A stretch of DNA of 64,000 bases from an uncultured bacterium (GCA_903895695.1 CAITUY010000165.1:1-64000), one strand, 5' to 3'. Numbered from the stretch's first letter, positions 35,515-45,600 are shown. Translations and numbers: made by a program. Notes: generated by a model not told the origin, from the sequence alone.

Positions 35515-38511
35515 ATGGATGCGCAACTGATGATTCTCTATGTCGAGGACGATCCGCTCGACGTCAAACTGGTCCGTGAGACGCTGGGTTCGGAAGGACT
35601 GGCCTGCGAAATTGTCTCCGTCGAAACGCGTGAAGACTTCGCCCGCGCGCTGAAGACGGGCCGGTTCCAGGCTATCCTGGCGGACTACCGGCTGCCCGGC
35701 TACAGCGGCAGGGACGCGCTCGCCCAGGCGCGGGCCGCCCAGCCCGAGATCCCGTTCATCTTCGTCACCGGCGCGATCGGCGAAGAAGAGGCCATCGAAC
35801 TGCTCAAACAGGGGGCCACCGATTACGTGCTGAAGAACCGGCTCAGCCGCCTGGCACCCGCGGTGCGCCGCGCCCTCAAAGGCGCCGCGGACCAGAAACA
35901 CCGCCGTGAGGCGGCCCGCGAATTGAAAGAATCCAACCTGCGTCTGACCGGGGTTCTGGAGAGCATCACCGGCCTGCTGGAACGCCTGTTCGAGAACACG
36001 CACGTCCTGATCGCGCACCTTGACTCCGACTTCAACTTTCTGCGCGTCAACCGGGCCTACGCGCAGGCCAATCAGCGCGAACTCGACTTCTTCGCCGGCA
36101 AGAACTACTTCGTCCTCCACGCCAACCCCGAGACCCGGGAACTCTTCACGCGGGTGCTGGCGACCGGGGAACCGTATTTCGCCAAGGCGAAAGCCTGGGA
36201 GCCGCTCGTCCCGCGGGCGCGCGGCGAAGCCCTCTGGAACTGGAGCGTCGAGCCCGTGCGCAACGAGCGCGGCCAGGTCGAGGGACTGCTGCTCTGCCTG
36301 CTCGACGTGACCCGGCACAAGCAATCCCAGAGGGACCGGGTGGCGAGCGAACGCAAATACCGCGAGCTGGTCGAGAACGTGGACAGCATCATCATGCGGT
36401 GGAAGCCTGACGGAACCATCACGTTCGCCAATCGCTTCGCCAGGCAGTTCTTCGGTTATCCGAAAGAAGGACTCGTCGGCGCCAACGCGGTCGGGACCAT
36501 CTTCTCAGAGAAGGATGCCGGCGCCCGGCCGCTGCCCCAGGTCACCGTCGCCGGAATTCCGCCCGGCCTGCACGATACCTGCGAAGGGGAGTGCATGCGT
36601 CGCGACGGCACCCGCGTGTGGATCCGCTGGACCTCCCGCAGCAACCCGGGGGCCGATCGCGCTGCGGCCGAAATCCTGTGCGTCGGCAGCGATATCACGG
36701 ACCGGAAACGAAAAGAACTCGAGATGGAACGCATCCAAAAGGACCTGCGGGCCTTTGCGCGAACGATGGGTACGTCCCTGCACGGCCGGGCCGTCTCCCC
36801 GGGCCTGGCGGAGGGCGTGGCGCTGCTCTATGCCGGGCCGGAAAGCCAGCTCGGTGTCGCGCAGCCCATTGCCCCGGCCGAAGTAGACACCGAAGTGGGA
36901 CGGTTCGAGCATGCCCTGGCCGCCTCGGTGCGCGAGTTGGAAGAAATCCGCAAGCACTTCCTGACGGAGCTGGCGGAGGAGGAAACCGCCATCATCGACG
37001 TGCACCTGGCGATGCTGAAAGACGCCTCGTTTGCCGAAAAATGCAAGCGGCGCGTCCGCGACGACCTCGTCAAGGTCGAGCATGCCGTGGCCTCGGAGGT
37101 GAAGGACCTGGAAACGCTGCTGAAGGGCCTGAAGCAGGAAGTCATGCGCCAGCGTAGTGCCGATGTACGCGACATAGGGCGCCGCGTCTTAAGCAACCTC
37201 AGGGGACAATCGGCGCCGCTTTCGCGGCGCCTGGCCTCGCTGCCGCCGAACACGATCCTCGTCGCCGATCGCCTGCTGCCCTCCGACACACTGGAGTTCG
37301 ACCGCCGCAACGTGGCTGCGTTCGTCACCGAGCAGGATGGGCCCTCGTCCCATGTCGCCATCCTGGCCAGGGCCATGGGCATTCCCGCGATCTGCGATGT
37401 CAGCAAGGCCACGTCGTTGCTGGCGACCGGCGATCACCTGCTGGTGGATGCGGAAGCGGGCACGGTCACCGTGGCCCCGACCAAGTCCCAGACCGTGCGC
37501 TTCGCGGCCCGGAAGGCTCAATATGCCGCGTATATGGCCACGGCCGACCGCGAGGCGGCCCGGGGCTGCACGACGCGGGACGGCGTGTCTCTCCGCCTCT
37601 ATGCCAACATCGGGCGTCCCGACGAAGCGCACCTCGTGCTGGAGAATCAGTTGGAGGGCGTCGGCCTGTTCCGCTCCGAGTACCTGTTCCTCGACGTCGA
37701 ACAGCCGCCGGACCTGGACGTCCAGCGCGAAGCCTATGGCGCGGTCGCCCGCACGCTCCGGCCCCACCCCGTGGTCATTCGCACCATGGACCTGGGCGGA
37801 GACAAGATTCCGCGCTTCGCCAAGACCGACAAGGATTTGAAACTGCGCATGGGCCGGCGCGGGCTGGCCTACTCTCTCGCCGAAAGGACGTTGTTCCACA
37901 CCCAGATCCAAGCCATCCTGCGGTCCACAAAGGAAGGCGACGTGCGCCTCATGTTTCCCATGGTCCTGGACGTCGCCGATCTACGGGAGGCGCGCCGGCA
38001 GGTCGAGGAGGTGGCCGCCGCCGAGCAAACCGGGAAGCCGCCCGCCATCGGCGCCATGATCGAGACACCGTCGGCTGGCTTCGCCATTCATGAAATTGTG
38101 GAAATAGCGGACTTCATCAGCATCGGCACCAACGACCTGGCCCAGTATCTCCTGGCCATCGACCGCTCGGCCCCGGAGTTGGCGGGCGCGCGCTCATTTC
38201 TGCACCCGAGCGTGCTGAGGGCCACGGACCAGGTCGTGCGGGCCGCGCGGGAACACGCGGTGGACATCTCCGTATGCGGCGAGGCTGCAGGCGAGCCGAC
38301 GACCGCCTTCCTGCTCGTGGGGATGGGCGTTCGCGACCTGAGCATGAGTCCCTTTCTCGCCGCCCGGGTGCGGCAGGTCATGCAACACACGACAATCGGC
38401 GAGGCCGAGCAAGCCGCCCGTGATGCCCTGGCCGCTTCCACGCTGGAAGACGTCCAAGCCATCGTCGCCGCTGCCCTGGGCGACAAGGGATTCGTGCCCA
38501 TCGAAAAGTAG
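35515..38511 (+). CDS. REC-PAS-PAS-PTS Enzyme I fusion protein
   Basis: The 998-residue protein begins at ATG 35515. Residues 1-120 are a receiver domain (LMILYVEDDPLDVKLVRETL, AILADYRLPGYSG, TDYVLKNRL). PAS domains follow at ~155-270 and ~281-405. From ~424 a complete phosphoenolpyruvate-protein phosphotransferase (Enzyme I) follows: GRAVSPGLAEGVALL, the phosphohistidine H613 in DGPSSHVAILARAMGIPA, LFRSEYLFLD, RTMDLGGDKIPR, AMIETPSAGF, SIGTNDLAQYLLAIDR, and the catalytic C921 in VCGEAAGEP. All expected Enzyme I residues seem present. It sits 19 bp after the response regulator. No HPr or EII gene is in the window. It may link two-component input to PEP-driven phosphotransfer, as EI-Ntr (PtsP, GAF-EI) does. 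Confidence 0.88.
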   Translation: MDAQLMILYVEDDPLDVKLVRETLGSEGLACEIVSVETREDFARALKTGRFQAILADYRLPGYSGRDALAQARAAQPEIPFIFVTGAIGEEEAIELLKQGATDYVLKNRLSRLAPAVRRALKGAADQKHRREAARELKESNLRLTGVLESITGLLERLFENTHVLIAHLDSDFNFLRVNRAYAQANQRELDFFAGKNYFVLHANPETRELFTRVLATGEPYFAKAKAWEPLVPRARGEALWNWSVEPVRNERGQVEGLLLCLLDVTRHKQSQRDRVASERKYRELVENVDSIIMRWKPDGTITFANRFARQFFGYPKEGLVGANAVGTIFSEKDAGARPLPQVTVAGIPPGLHDTCEGECMRRDGTRVWIRWTSRSNPGADRAAAEILCVGSDITDRKRKELEMERIQKDLRAFARTMGTSLHGRAVSPGLAEGVALLYAGPESQLGVAQPIAPAEVDTEVGRFEHALAASVRELEEIRKHFLTELAEEETAIIDVHLAMLKDASFAEKCKRRVRDDLVKVEHAVASEVKDLETLLKGLKQEVMRQRSADVRDIGRRVLSNLRGQSAPLSRRLASLPPNTILVADRLLPSDTLEFDRRNVAAFVTEQDGPSSHVAILARAMGIPAICDVSKATSLLATGDHLLVDAEAGTVTVAPTKSQTVRFAARKAQYAAYMATADREAARGCTTRDGVSLRLYANIGRPDEAHLVLENQLEGVGLFRSEYLFLDVEQPPDLDVQREAYGAVARTLRPHPVVIRTMDLGGDKIPRFAKTDKDLKLRMGRRGLAYSLAERTLFHTQIQAILRSTKEGDVRLMFPMVLDVADLREARRQVEEVAAAEQTGKPPAIGAMIETPSAGFAIHEIVEIADFISIGTNDLAQYLLAIDRSAPELAGARSFLHPSVLRATDQVVRAAREHAVDISVCGEAAGEPTTAFLLVGMGVRDLSMSPFLAARVRQVMQHTTIGEAEQAARDALAASTLEDVQAIVAAALGDKGFVPIEK

Positions 38512-38525
38512 CGGGGACCACCTCC

Positions 38526-40049
38526 ATGTGGCGATACCTGATGACGAGCCCCGACGGCGCGGCCGGGTGCCTGCTCTCGCGCTGGATCTTCCTGCGCGCC
38601 CTGGGGCTGATCTGCCTGGTGGCGTTTGTCTCGTTCTGGATACAGGCCAAGGGGCTGGTTGGCAGCGCGGGCATCCTGCCGATGGGCCAGTATCTTCAGG
38701 CGGCGCGCGACCAGCTCGGGCCGTTACGTTTCTGGCGCTGCCCGACGGTCTTCTGGCTGAGTTCGAGCGATGCCGCCATCCATGTCGTTTGCGCCGTGGG
38801 CGTCGTCGCGTCATTAATGCTGATGATGGGCCTGGCGCCGGTCCCCGCGCTGATCGCGCTCTGGGCGCTCTATCTCTCGATCTCCGTCGCAGGCCAGGCA
38901 TTCATGTCGTTCCAATGGGATACGCTGCTGATTGAAACGTGCTTCCTCGCCATCTTCCTGGCTCCCCCGCAATGGCTTCCCGGCCTCGCGCGCGAGGGGC
39001 TGGCCCCGCGCGCGGCCCAGTTCCTTCTCTGGTGGCTGCTCTTCCGGCTCATGTTCGAGTCCGGTGCGGTGAAACTCACCAGCGGCGACATGACGTGGCG
39101 CAACCTGACGGCGCTCGATTACCACTACTTCTCGCAGCCGCTCCCCACCTGGATCGGGTGGTACGCCTACCACCTGCCGCCCTGGTTCAACCGCCTGTCG
39201 ATCCTGGTCGTCTACGCGATCGAGATCGGGCTCCCCCTGCTGATCTTTGCAGGGCCGGGCCCACGCCTGGCGGCGTGTTGCGGCATCATCTTGCTGAACG
39301 TCCTGATCCTGATCACGGGGAACTACACGTTCTTCAACCTGCTGGCCATCGCGTTGTCGTTATTCCTTGTCGGCGATGCGGCCTGGGCGCGTGTTCTGCC
39401 GGAGAAGTTCCTGAATGCGGCCGGCTACGCGGCCGGCAATCACCCGCCCGCCGGGACAGTCCATGTCGCATTGACGCTCGTCGTCGCCCTGCTGTTCGCT
39501 GTCGTCGGGATCCTCCAGGTGCTTTCATCCATCGCCCCCCGCGACCGCAGCCTGCGCCTGGCCGAGTACCGGCTCAACGTCCTCGGGTCTCTTCGTACGC
39601 TCAACGGCTACGGGCTCTTCCGCGTGATGACGACCCGCCGCCTGGAAATCGAGATCGAGGGCAGCAACGACGGGCACCGCTGGCTGCCGTACGAGTTCAG
39701 GTACAAACCCGACGATCCCGGCCGGCGTCCCGGCTTCGTCGAACCGCACCAACCCCGGCTGGACTGGCAAATGTGGTTCGCTGCCTTGAGTTCATTTGAA
39801 GAGGAAGCCTGGTTTCAACAATTCCTGCTCGCCGTCCTGGAAGGGCGGCAGGACGCGCTGGCCCTGCTGCGCACCAATCCGTTCCCGGACGCGCCACCCC
39901 GTTTTGTCAGGGCGGAATTATACGATTACGTGCCGACCTCCCTGGCCGAGCGCCACCACACAGGGGCGTGGTGGAAACGCACGCTCCTGGGCGCCTACTC
40001 CCCCACCCTTCAACGCCGCAACAGGCCCATGTCCGAGGACATGCCGTAA
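38526..40049 (+). CDS. Lipase maturation factor-like membrane protein
   Basis: The 507-residue protein has many membrane helices and the LMF1 family features: LSRWIFLRALGLICLVAFVS, GSAGILP, FQWDTLLIETCFLAIFLAP, RLMFESGAVKLTSGDMTWRNLTALDYHYFSQPLPTW, and a C-terminal soluble part. That part reads RTLNGYGLFRVMTTRRLEIEIEGSNDG, then PRLDWQMWFAAL. In animals LMF1 helps lipases fold in the ER; bacterial members are of unknown function. The gene follows the Enzyme I fusion by 14 bp and leads into the isochorismatase gene (9-bp gap), so it is in the same transcription unit. Confidence 0.88.
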   Translation: MWRYLMTSPDGAAGCLLSRWIFLRALGLICLVAFVSFWIQAKGLVGSAGILPMGQYLQAARDQLGPLRFWRCPTVFWLSSSDAAIHVVCAVGVVASLMLMMGLAPVPALIALWALYLSISVAGQAFMSFQWDTLLIETCFLAIFLAPPQWLPGLAREGLAPRAAQFLLWWLLFRLMFESGAVKLTSGDMTWRNLTALDYHYFSQPLPTWIGWYAYHLPPWFNRLSILVVYAIEIGLPLLIFAGPGPRLAACCGIILLNVLILITGNYTFFNLLAIALSLFLVGDAAWARVLPEKFLNAAGYAAGNHPPAGTVHVALTLVVALLFAVVGILQVLSSIAPRDRSLRLAEYRLNVLGSLRTLNGYGLFRVMTTRRLEIEIEGSNDGHRWLPYEFRYKPDDPGRRPGFVEPHQPRLDWQMWFAALSSFEEEAWFQQFLLAVLEGRQDALALLRTNPFPDAPPRFVRAELYDYVPTSLAERHHTGAWWKRTLLGAYSPTLQRRNRPMSEDMP

Positions 40050-40058
40050 GGAGGATCC

Positions 40059-40685
40059 ATGGCCCGAGTACCCGCATTCCACGACCCGAACCGCGTGGGG
40101 ACATTATTCCATCCCGATGCCGAGGCCATCGCGGCGGACGCGGAGAAGGCAGGGTTGCCCGCGGCTTACAAGGATGGGACGCAGGTCCTCCTTCTGCTGG
40201 TCGACATGCAGGTGGACTTCTGCCACCCGGGCGGGGCGCTCTATGTCCCCGGCGCCGAGGACGACGTGCGGCGCGTCATCCGCTTCATCTACGCCAATGC
40301 CGATCGCATCAGCCACATCACGTGCTCGCTCGACACGCACTACCCGCTCCAGATCTTTCACGCGGCCTGGTGGATTGACGCCGCCGGCAAACACCCCGCG
40401 CCCTTCACGGTCATCACGTGCGAAGACGTTGCAGATGGAACCTGGCAGCCGATCCGGGAGGTCGAGTGGTCGCTCGCCTACGTGAAGAAGCTGCAGGATC
40501 AGGCGAAGAAGGATCTGGTGATATGGCCCTACCATGTGCCGCTCGGGGGCATCGGGAGCGCGCTCTTGAGGGGCGCCTGCGACTTTACCGCGGACATCGT
40601 CCTGGTCGATGGCCAGCCTGGCGCGAAGACCGGCCGCTGGCACAGACCCAATAGCAGGCTCAGCCGCGTCGTTCCCGTCCCCTAA
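40059..40685 (+). CDS. Isochorismatase-family hydrolase, probably C-terminally truncated
   Basis: The 208-residue protein has a good GGAGG before ATG 40059. LLLLVDMQVDFCHPGGALYVPGA carries the catalytic Asp and SLDTHYPLQIFHAAWW a metal-binding Asp-x-His. VIWPYHVPLGGIGSALL corresponds to the 'HC..G..G.AL' segment of the nicotinamidase-like subgroup. After this the similarity stops. The remaining residues (GAKTGRWHRPNSRLSRVVPV) do not supply the catalytic Cys region that members of about 300 residues have. It is probably shortened by a deletion or frameshift and may be inactive. Confidence 0.7.
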   Translation: MARVPAFHDPNRVGTLFHPDAEAIAADAEKAGLPAAYKDGTQVLLLLVDMQVDFCHPGGALYVPGAEDDVRRVIRFIYANADRISHITCSLDTHYPLQIFHAAWWIDAAGKHPAPFTVITCEDVADGTWQPIREVEWSLAYVKKLQDQAKKDLVIWPYHVPLGGIGSALLRGACDFTADIVLVDGQPGAKTGRWHRPNSRLSRVVPVP

Positions 40686-40819
40686 CCACTTACAGAGAAC
40701 CAACACCGCCTCGGGAATTTCGACCCGCAATATCAGGGGCCCGGCAATGGCGCACGGGGCGGGCTATGCCCGAGAGTCTCTCCGAATCGGCAAACCACGA
40801 TCCTGGAGGAACGCGCACC

Positions 40820-41734
40820 ATGATGTACCAACGGATGCTGACTTTGAGCCTGACTCTGAGCGCCGCCATATTGGCAATGTGCCTCAACCGGTCCGCAGTT
40901 TCTGTCGCCGAGAACACGAAAGAATCACAACCCGCCGGCATCGCGAAAGCGATGCCCGCCGCCAAAGGACTGGACTCCGCCGACGCAGCCGCGGTCGCCA
41001 GCGGCCGGCTGGCGGTCAGCCCCGTCGCCTACAAAGACGGCGATCAGGACCTGGAAGGCTATACCGCCTATGATCCCACGCTGAAAGGGAGACGTCCCGG
41101 CATCCTCATCGTGCATGAATGGTGGGGCTTGAACGACTACCCCAAGCACCGGGCCCGCCAACTGGCGCAGTTGGGCTATGTCGCCTTCGCGGCGGATATC
41201 TACGGCAAAGGCGTCGTGGCGGACAACGCGGAGGCCGCCGGGAAACTGGCAGGCCAGTACCGGTCGGACCGCGAGTTGATGCGGCGCCGCGTCAATGCGG
41301 CGCTGGCGGTCCTCAAGGCCGACCCGCGCGTGGATCCGAGCCGGATCGCGGCCATTGGATACTGCTTCGGCGGCACTTGTGTCCTGGAACTCGCGCGCGG
41401 CGGCGGTGATCTCGCGGGTGTCGTCAGCTTCCACGGCGGACTCGACACGCCCCACCCCGAAGCGACCCAGAAACCGAAGTCGGCCATTCTCGTCTGTGAC
41501 GGCGCGAACGACCCGTACGCGACGCCTGATGTCGTGACTGCTTTCTGGCAGGAGATGAAACGGTGCGGCGCCGATTGGCAGCTCAACATGTACGCGGATG
41601 CCGTCCACAGTTTCACGAACCCCGACGCGGGCAACGATCCTTCCAAAGGGGCGGCCTACAACGCCACGGCGGACAAGCGTTCCTGGGCCGACATGCAGCA
41701 GTTCCTCAACCGAGTCTTCGCGGAGACGAAATGA
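40820..41734 (+). CDS. Secreted dienelactone hydrolase-family protein
   Basis: The 304-residue protein starts at ATG 40820, with GGAGGA upstream, and has a signal-like N-terminus (MLTLSLTLSAAILAMCLN) that could be a lipoprotein or Sec signal. The alpha/beta hydrolase domain shows ILIVHEWWGLNDYPKHRARQ, the nucleophile Cys in AAIGYCFGGTCVLELARGGG, the Asp in CDGANDPY and the His in DAVHSFTNPDAG. This is the Cys-Asp-His triad of dienelactone hydrolases. The substrate is unknown. It overlaps the DoxX-like gene by 4 bp. Confidence 0.9.
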   Translation: MMYQRMLTLSLTLSAAILAMCLNRSAVSVAENTKESQPAGIAKAMPAAKGLDSADAAAVASGRLAVSPVAYKDGDQDLEGYTAYDPTLKGRRPGILIVHEWWGLNDYPKHRARQLAQLGYVAFAADIYGKGVVADNAEAAGKLAGQYRSDRELMRRRVNAALAVLKADPRVDPSRIAAIGYCFGGTCVLELARGGGDLAGVVSFHGGLDTPHPEATQKPKSAILVCDGANDPYATPDVVTAFWQEMKRCGADWQLNMYADAVHSFTNPDAGNDPSKGAAYNATADKRSWADMQQFLNRVFAETK

Positions 41735-42180
41735 TGAATACGGATGAACGGGCAAGTCGGGCAAAGGGTTTGGCCGCCGCGTTGCTCAGGTGGGCATTGG
41801 GGCTGATATTCCTGGTGGGCGGTGTTGCGAAACTGTGCATGCTCAATGGGTTTGTCACCGGGTACCTCCTGCCCACCTTCGGGAAGACGTTCCTGCCGGC
41901 CAGCCTGCTGACTGCCTATGGATACGCGCTGCCTTTCGTGGAGACCGCTATCGGTGTGCTGCTGCTCATCGGCGTCTGTCCGGTAGCGACGCTCGTGGTG
42001 GCGGGCCTGACGCTGCTCTCGCTCGCCTTCGGGCAGATGCTGATCCAGGGACAAGCTGTGGTCGCCAATATCATGCTCTATCTTCTGATGACCGCGGCGG
42101 CTCTATACGGTCAGGAATACGATCGGTGCGTCTGCTCCCGATGCTGCTGCAAGCCCGCCGCTAAAAAAACAGACGGGTGA
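41731..42180 (+). CDS. DoxX-like membrane protein
   Basis: The 149-residue protein from ATG 41731 (MMNTDERASRAKGLAAALLR) has four predicted membrane helices: WALGLIFLVGGVAKLCML, TAYGYALPFVETAIGVLLLI, VATLVVAGLTLLSLAFGQML and VANIMLYLLMTAAALY. This is the DoxX/SURF4-like pattern. The tail is Cys-rich (RCVCSRCCCKPAAKK), which could bind metal or be lipid modified. It is coupled to the dienelactone hydrolase by an ATGATGA junction and ends the operon. Confidence 0.8.
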   Translation: MMNTDERASRAKGLAAALLRWALGLIFLVGGVAKLCMLNGFVTGYLLPTFGKTFLPASLLTAYGYALPFVETAIGVLLLIGVCPVATLVVAGLTLLSLAFGQMLIQGQAVVANIMLYLLMTAAALYGQEYDRCVCSRCCCKPAAKKTDG

Positions 42181-42229
42181 CGCAGGCTTCTTTCAGGCGC
42201 CTTGTGTGCCTGGCACACCGTTGAAGAAC

Positions 42230-42307
42230 GCGGCTCGCGAGGACGCTCGCCCTCCAATCTTCGGACGGTCTCTGTCTCTTTGGAGGGCGAGCGTCCTCGC
42301 GAGCCGC
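42230..42307. repeat. Perfect 27-bp-arm palindrome
   Basis: Arms at 42230-42256 (begins GCGGCTCGCGAGGACGCTCG) and 42281-42307 (ends GCGTCCTCGCGAGCCGC) are exact reverse complements around a 24-nt loop. It sits 49 bp after the DoxX-like gene. It resembles interspersed palindromes of GC-rich genomes and may also act as a terminator-like structure. Confidence 0.7.
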
Positions 42308-42383
42308 AAAGCGCACGCATGGCGTTCATCGCCGGCCTGCCAGTCTGTCGGACTTACGTTGCCGCAGGGCCCCAAGCTGCATC

Positions 42384-42535
42384 TACCGGCGAGGGACCGC
42401 CGGCTCCAGGTCGTCTTTGGCTCGTTTTGGAGCCGGCCCCTCGGCCGGTAGTTCCAGGCGTCTTAGGCTCGCAATGGAGCCGGCCGTCCCCGGCCGGTAG
42501 CAATTGTGCGTGCCCATGGAACCCAAGTCCGACAG
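42384..42535. repeat. Long intergenic repeat, copy A (with internal duplication)
   Basis: The stretch beginning TACCGGCGAGGGACCGCCGG and ending CCATGGAACCCAAGTCCGAC closely matches 53540-53643. Copy A carries an extra ~49-bp internal tandem unit (TTCCAGGCGTC...CGGCCGGTAG), so GGAGCCGGCC...CGGCCGGTAG occurs twice. It consists of nested GGAGCCGGC/GCCGGCTCC palindromes and a unique tail CAATTGTGCGTGCCCATGG. The rest of 42181-42649 has no recognised gene beyond a possible 45-codon frame. Confidence 0.75.
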
Positions 42536-42653
42536 GCTGCTGCCCCCCGCTTCCAAGAAGATTCCCGTGTACCAACACCTCAAAATGTTCGATCATGTCG
42601 GGCTCATCACGGGGGTTCTCGCGGGGTATCTGAGCGCAAATCCAAGGCCATGA
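42516..42653 (+). CDS. Possible 45-residue leader ORF overlapping the heparinase-like gene
   Basis: ATG 42516 lies inside the repeat tail and opens a frame MEPKSDRLLPPASKKIPVYQ ending with TGA that overlaps the next gene's ATG by 4 bp (ATGA, 42650-42653). The overlap and the lack of a Shine-Dalgarno before 42650 would fit translational coupling. There is no recognised domain. In repeat copy B the equivalent ATG (53623) opens an unrelated frame, so it may be chance. Confidence 0.25.
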   Translation: MEPKSDRLLPPASKKIPVYQHLKMFDHVGLITGVLAGYLSANPRP

Positions 42654-45600
42654 CTATGAGACCATTCGACTCGCGTGTGCATCCAATCATGCGGATTGGC
42701 GGACCGGTGCTGCTTCTTGCCGCGATTCTAGGCGGGCAGTCTGCGTTGCAGGCGGACGACACCCCACTCCAACGTTTCGTGCTGCGCGAGTACCTGGGAA
42801 AGAGCTGGAGCAACGAAGTGGTCGTGCTCCCGGTCGACAGCGCGGATGTTACCGGGCAAGGCAGCGCGGTCCGCCTCCTCGGGCCGGACGGTATTTCTGT
42901 TCCCTTCCAGTCTGTTGCCGAAACGAATGGCACTCGCGCCATCGCGTTTCAGACCGATTTGCAGGCGTTCACGGAGAAAATTTACCGCCTCGAACGCGGC
43001 GCCGACAGGAATCCGCCCGCGACAGACCTGCGCCTTGAACAGGAGCCGTCGTGCATCCGCATCGCCAATTCCTTGGTTGGCATCGAAATCCCAAACGCGC
43101 AGGGCGCCTACACGAATGGTCCGTTCCTGCGCATGAGACTGCGGTCGGGCACGTGGATCGGCGCCGGCAAACTCCTCGGCAAGGCAGTGATTGAAGACTA
43201 TGCGGCCAAGGTGGTCGCTTCCGGCCCCGTGTTTGCGGAGGTCGAGTGTGTGTACCGCTTTGCCGGCGGGAAGCACTGGCAGGTGAACTTCCGGGTCGAG
43301 GCTCATGAGCCCGTCGTGCTCGTCAGCGAGACCTGCGATCTTCCTGTTGGATCGACCTGGAATGTGCTGGTCAACCCTGGGTTCGCTCCCACCCACTCCC
43401 TCTCCTCGGTGTCGTTCGGAGCCAAGGAGGCTGCGAAGTACCGTCTCGACAAACTGAACTACAACGGAGCCGCCCCTCTGCTCGTGGCTCCCTGGCCCGT
43501 CTGGTGGAACCCCAGCAGCGTGGGCTTCGTCGGCCTCTTCAAGGTCCCGGAAGGTTCGGCCGTCGTCCGGGGCGGCGAAGCGGTGGTGGCCCTGCCGCGT
43601 TCCGATGGCACCCTGGCTGGCGCCAAGCCGGAGCCCGGGTCCGACGTTCTGGCGGCCATCGTCGGTGACGAAAAAGCGCCCAAGGGCCCACAGCCGATGG
43701 ACGACGTTCTAGCCGTCGCGGCCGGGCAGGCCGAATTCTGGGCCAATCCGGGTGAGGATGGCCCGTCGAAAAGCATGCCCCTGTGTACGGGCACGAATCG
43801 CGAACTGTACCTGTCCTGTTCGCTGGCCGGACCGGGCCGGCGCTGGCTCCTCGCCGCGCTGACGACGAAGGACAACCTGGTGCCCGACGACTCCCTGTGC
43901 TCAGCCCAGGCGATGATGGTCAAGCATCTCGAGACGCCCCTGGATGAAGTCGTCCACATGGTGCTGGAGTGGGATTCGAAAACCGCGTTCGACTACCCGC
44001 GGCTGGTTACGCCCCGGAGCGAACTGGCCGCGCGGCCCGAGGTGAAGGAAAGCGCAGAAGCGCGGCGCGCCCTGAAGAAGAACGACAGCCCGGGTTCACT
44101 GTCGCGCAAACTCCTGCAGCCCGCGTTGAAGATCTTCCTCGGCTCGCCCGACCAGCCGGCCCAGTCCGTCGACACGGTCCATCGCTGCGAACGCATCATC
44201 CGCCTGGCCACCTACGCCGATATGCTGCTCGGGTCCGATGTCCTGACCCGGCCCGAGCTCAGCTCGGTGCTTGGCCTGCACGCGGTCGAATGGGGCCGTC
44301 CCATCCTCACCGATAAGGATGTTTTCTCGGAGGCCGATATCCGTTACGCCCGGGCCCAGATCGCCTTCCTCGCCTACAAACTGTCGAGCCCGAATTACTA
44401 CTCGCTCGAACGGAACTACCGCGCCAATCCGAACATGACCACGACCCGCTATTGCGCCATGACCATCCTCGCCTGCCTCGTGCCCGATCACCCCCGGGCC
44501 AAGGCCTGGGCGCAGGGCGGGCTCGACGAAGTGGAGCGCGAGTTGAAGGAATGGACCGGCCCGAACGGCGGCTGGCTCGAATCGCCCCACTATCAAACCA
44601 CGGCCATGTCGGGCATTCTGCTGCTCTCCTTTGCCGCCCGACACGCCGGGTTCGCCGATTACCTGCACGACGTCCGCTTCGAGCGCGCCATGCGCTACCT
44701 GGCCCGGATCAGCACGCCTCCGGATATCCGCTTCGAGAACAAACGCCACTTCCCCCCGGCGGGCAATACGTACCAGTTCGAATCCACCGGCCTGTTCGGC
44801 GTCCTCGCCAAGGCGTGCCGCGAAACGAACCATGACCTCTCTGATGAGTTGCAGTGGGCCTGGATCCAGCAGGGCAGAAACCGGAACAGCGGCATCGGCG
44901 GTGATTTCTTCACCAACGCGCTCTACGCCGACTTCGAGCCCGCCGCGCCCAAATGGGGCAGCGAAAGCTTTCCCGGCTCCGGGGTTGTGCTGCGCAGCGG
45001 CTTCCCCACCGCGCGGGAGACCTACCTGTACCTGCTCCAGGGCGGCTTTGCCGAGCACTACGACTTTGATCGCGGCAGTTTCGAACTCTGGGGCAAAGGG
45101 CGCCCCCTGTGCCTCGACTGGGGCTATTCCTTCAAGGTCGGGCGGATGGCGGCCTGGCAGCATAACCGCGTGGACGTGGGCAACTGGGGCGAGATCAAGA
45201 ATTTCCAAACATCCGATGCCGCCGACTACCTGCACAGCAGCCAGCAGGGCTGGGAGCGCCAACTGCTCCTCGTGAAGGACCAGGACCCGCTCGGGCCAAA
45301 TTACTTCGTCCTGCGGGACACCGTCGCCCAACCCGCCGCCAACTGGTGGCTCTGGCTTTACACAGAGCGCTCCCTCCAACTCTCGAATGATGTTCTGCAC
45401 GTCACCGGCATCCACGACGTCGATCTCGACATCTGGCTGCCGTCAAAACTTGTCAGCCATTTGAAGCCCGCGAAAATGAAAGTCACGGCAAAGAAGCACG
45501 ACAAGTCGACTCCGCTGCCCGCCTCGCTCGGCGACATTGGGCAAACCAAGGCAGGGACAACCCTGGAGTCGCTTGACGCTGTTGTGAATGCACCTGCCGT

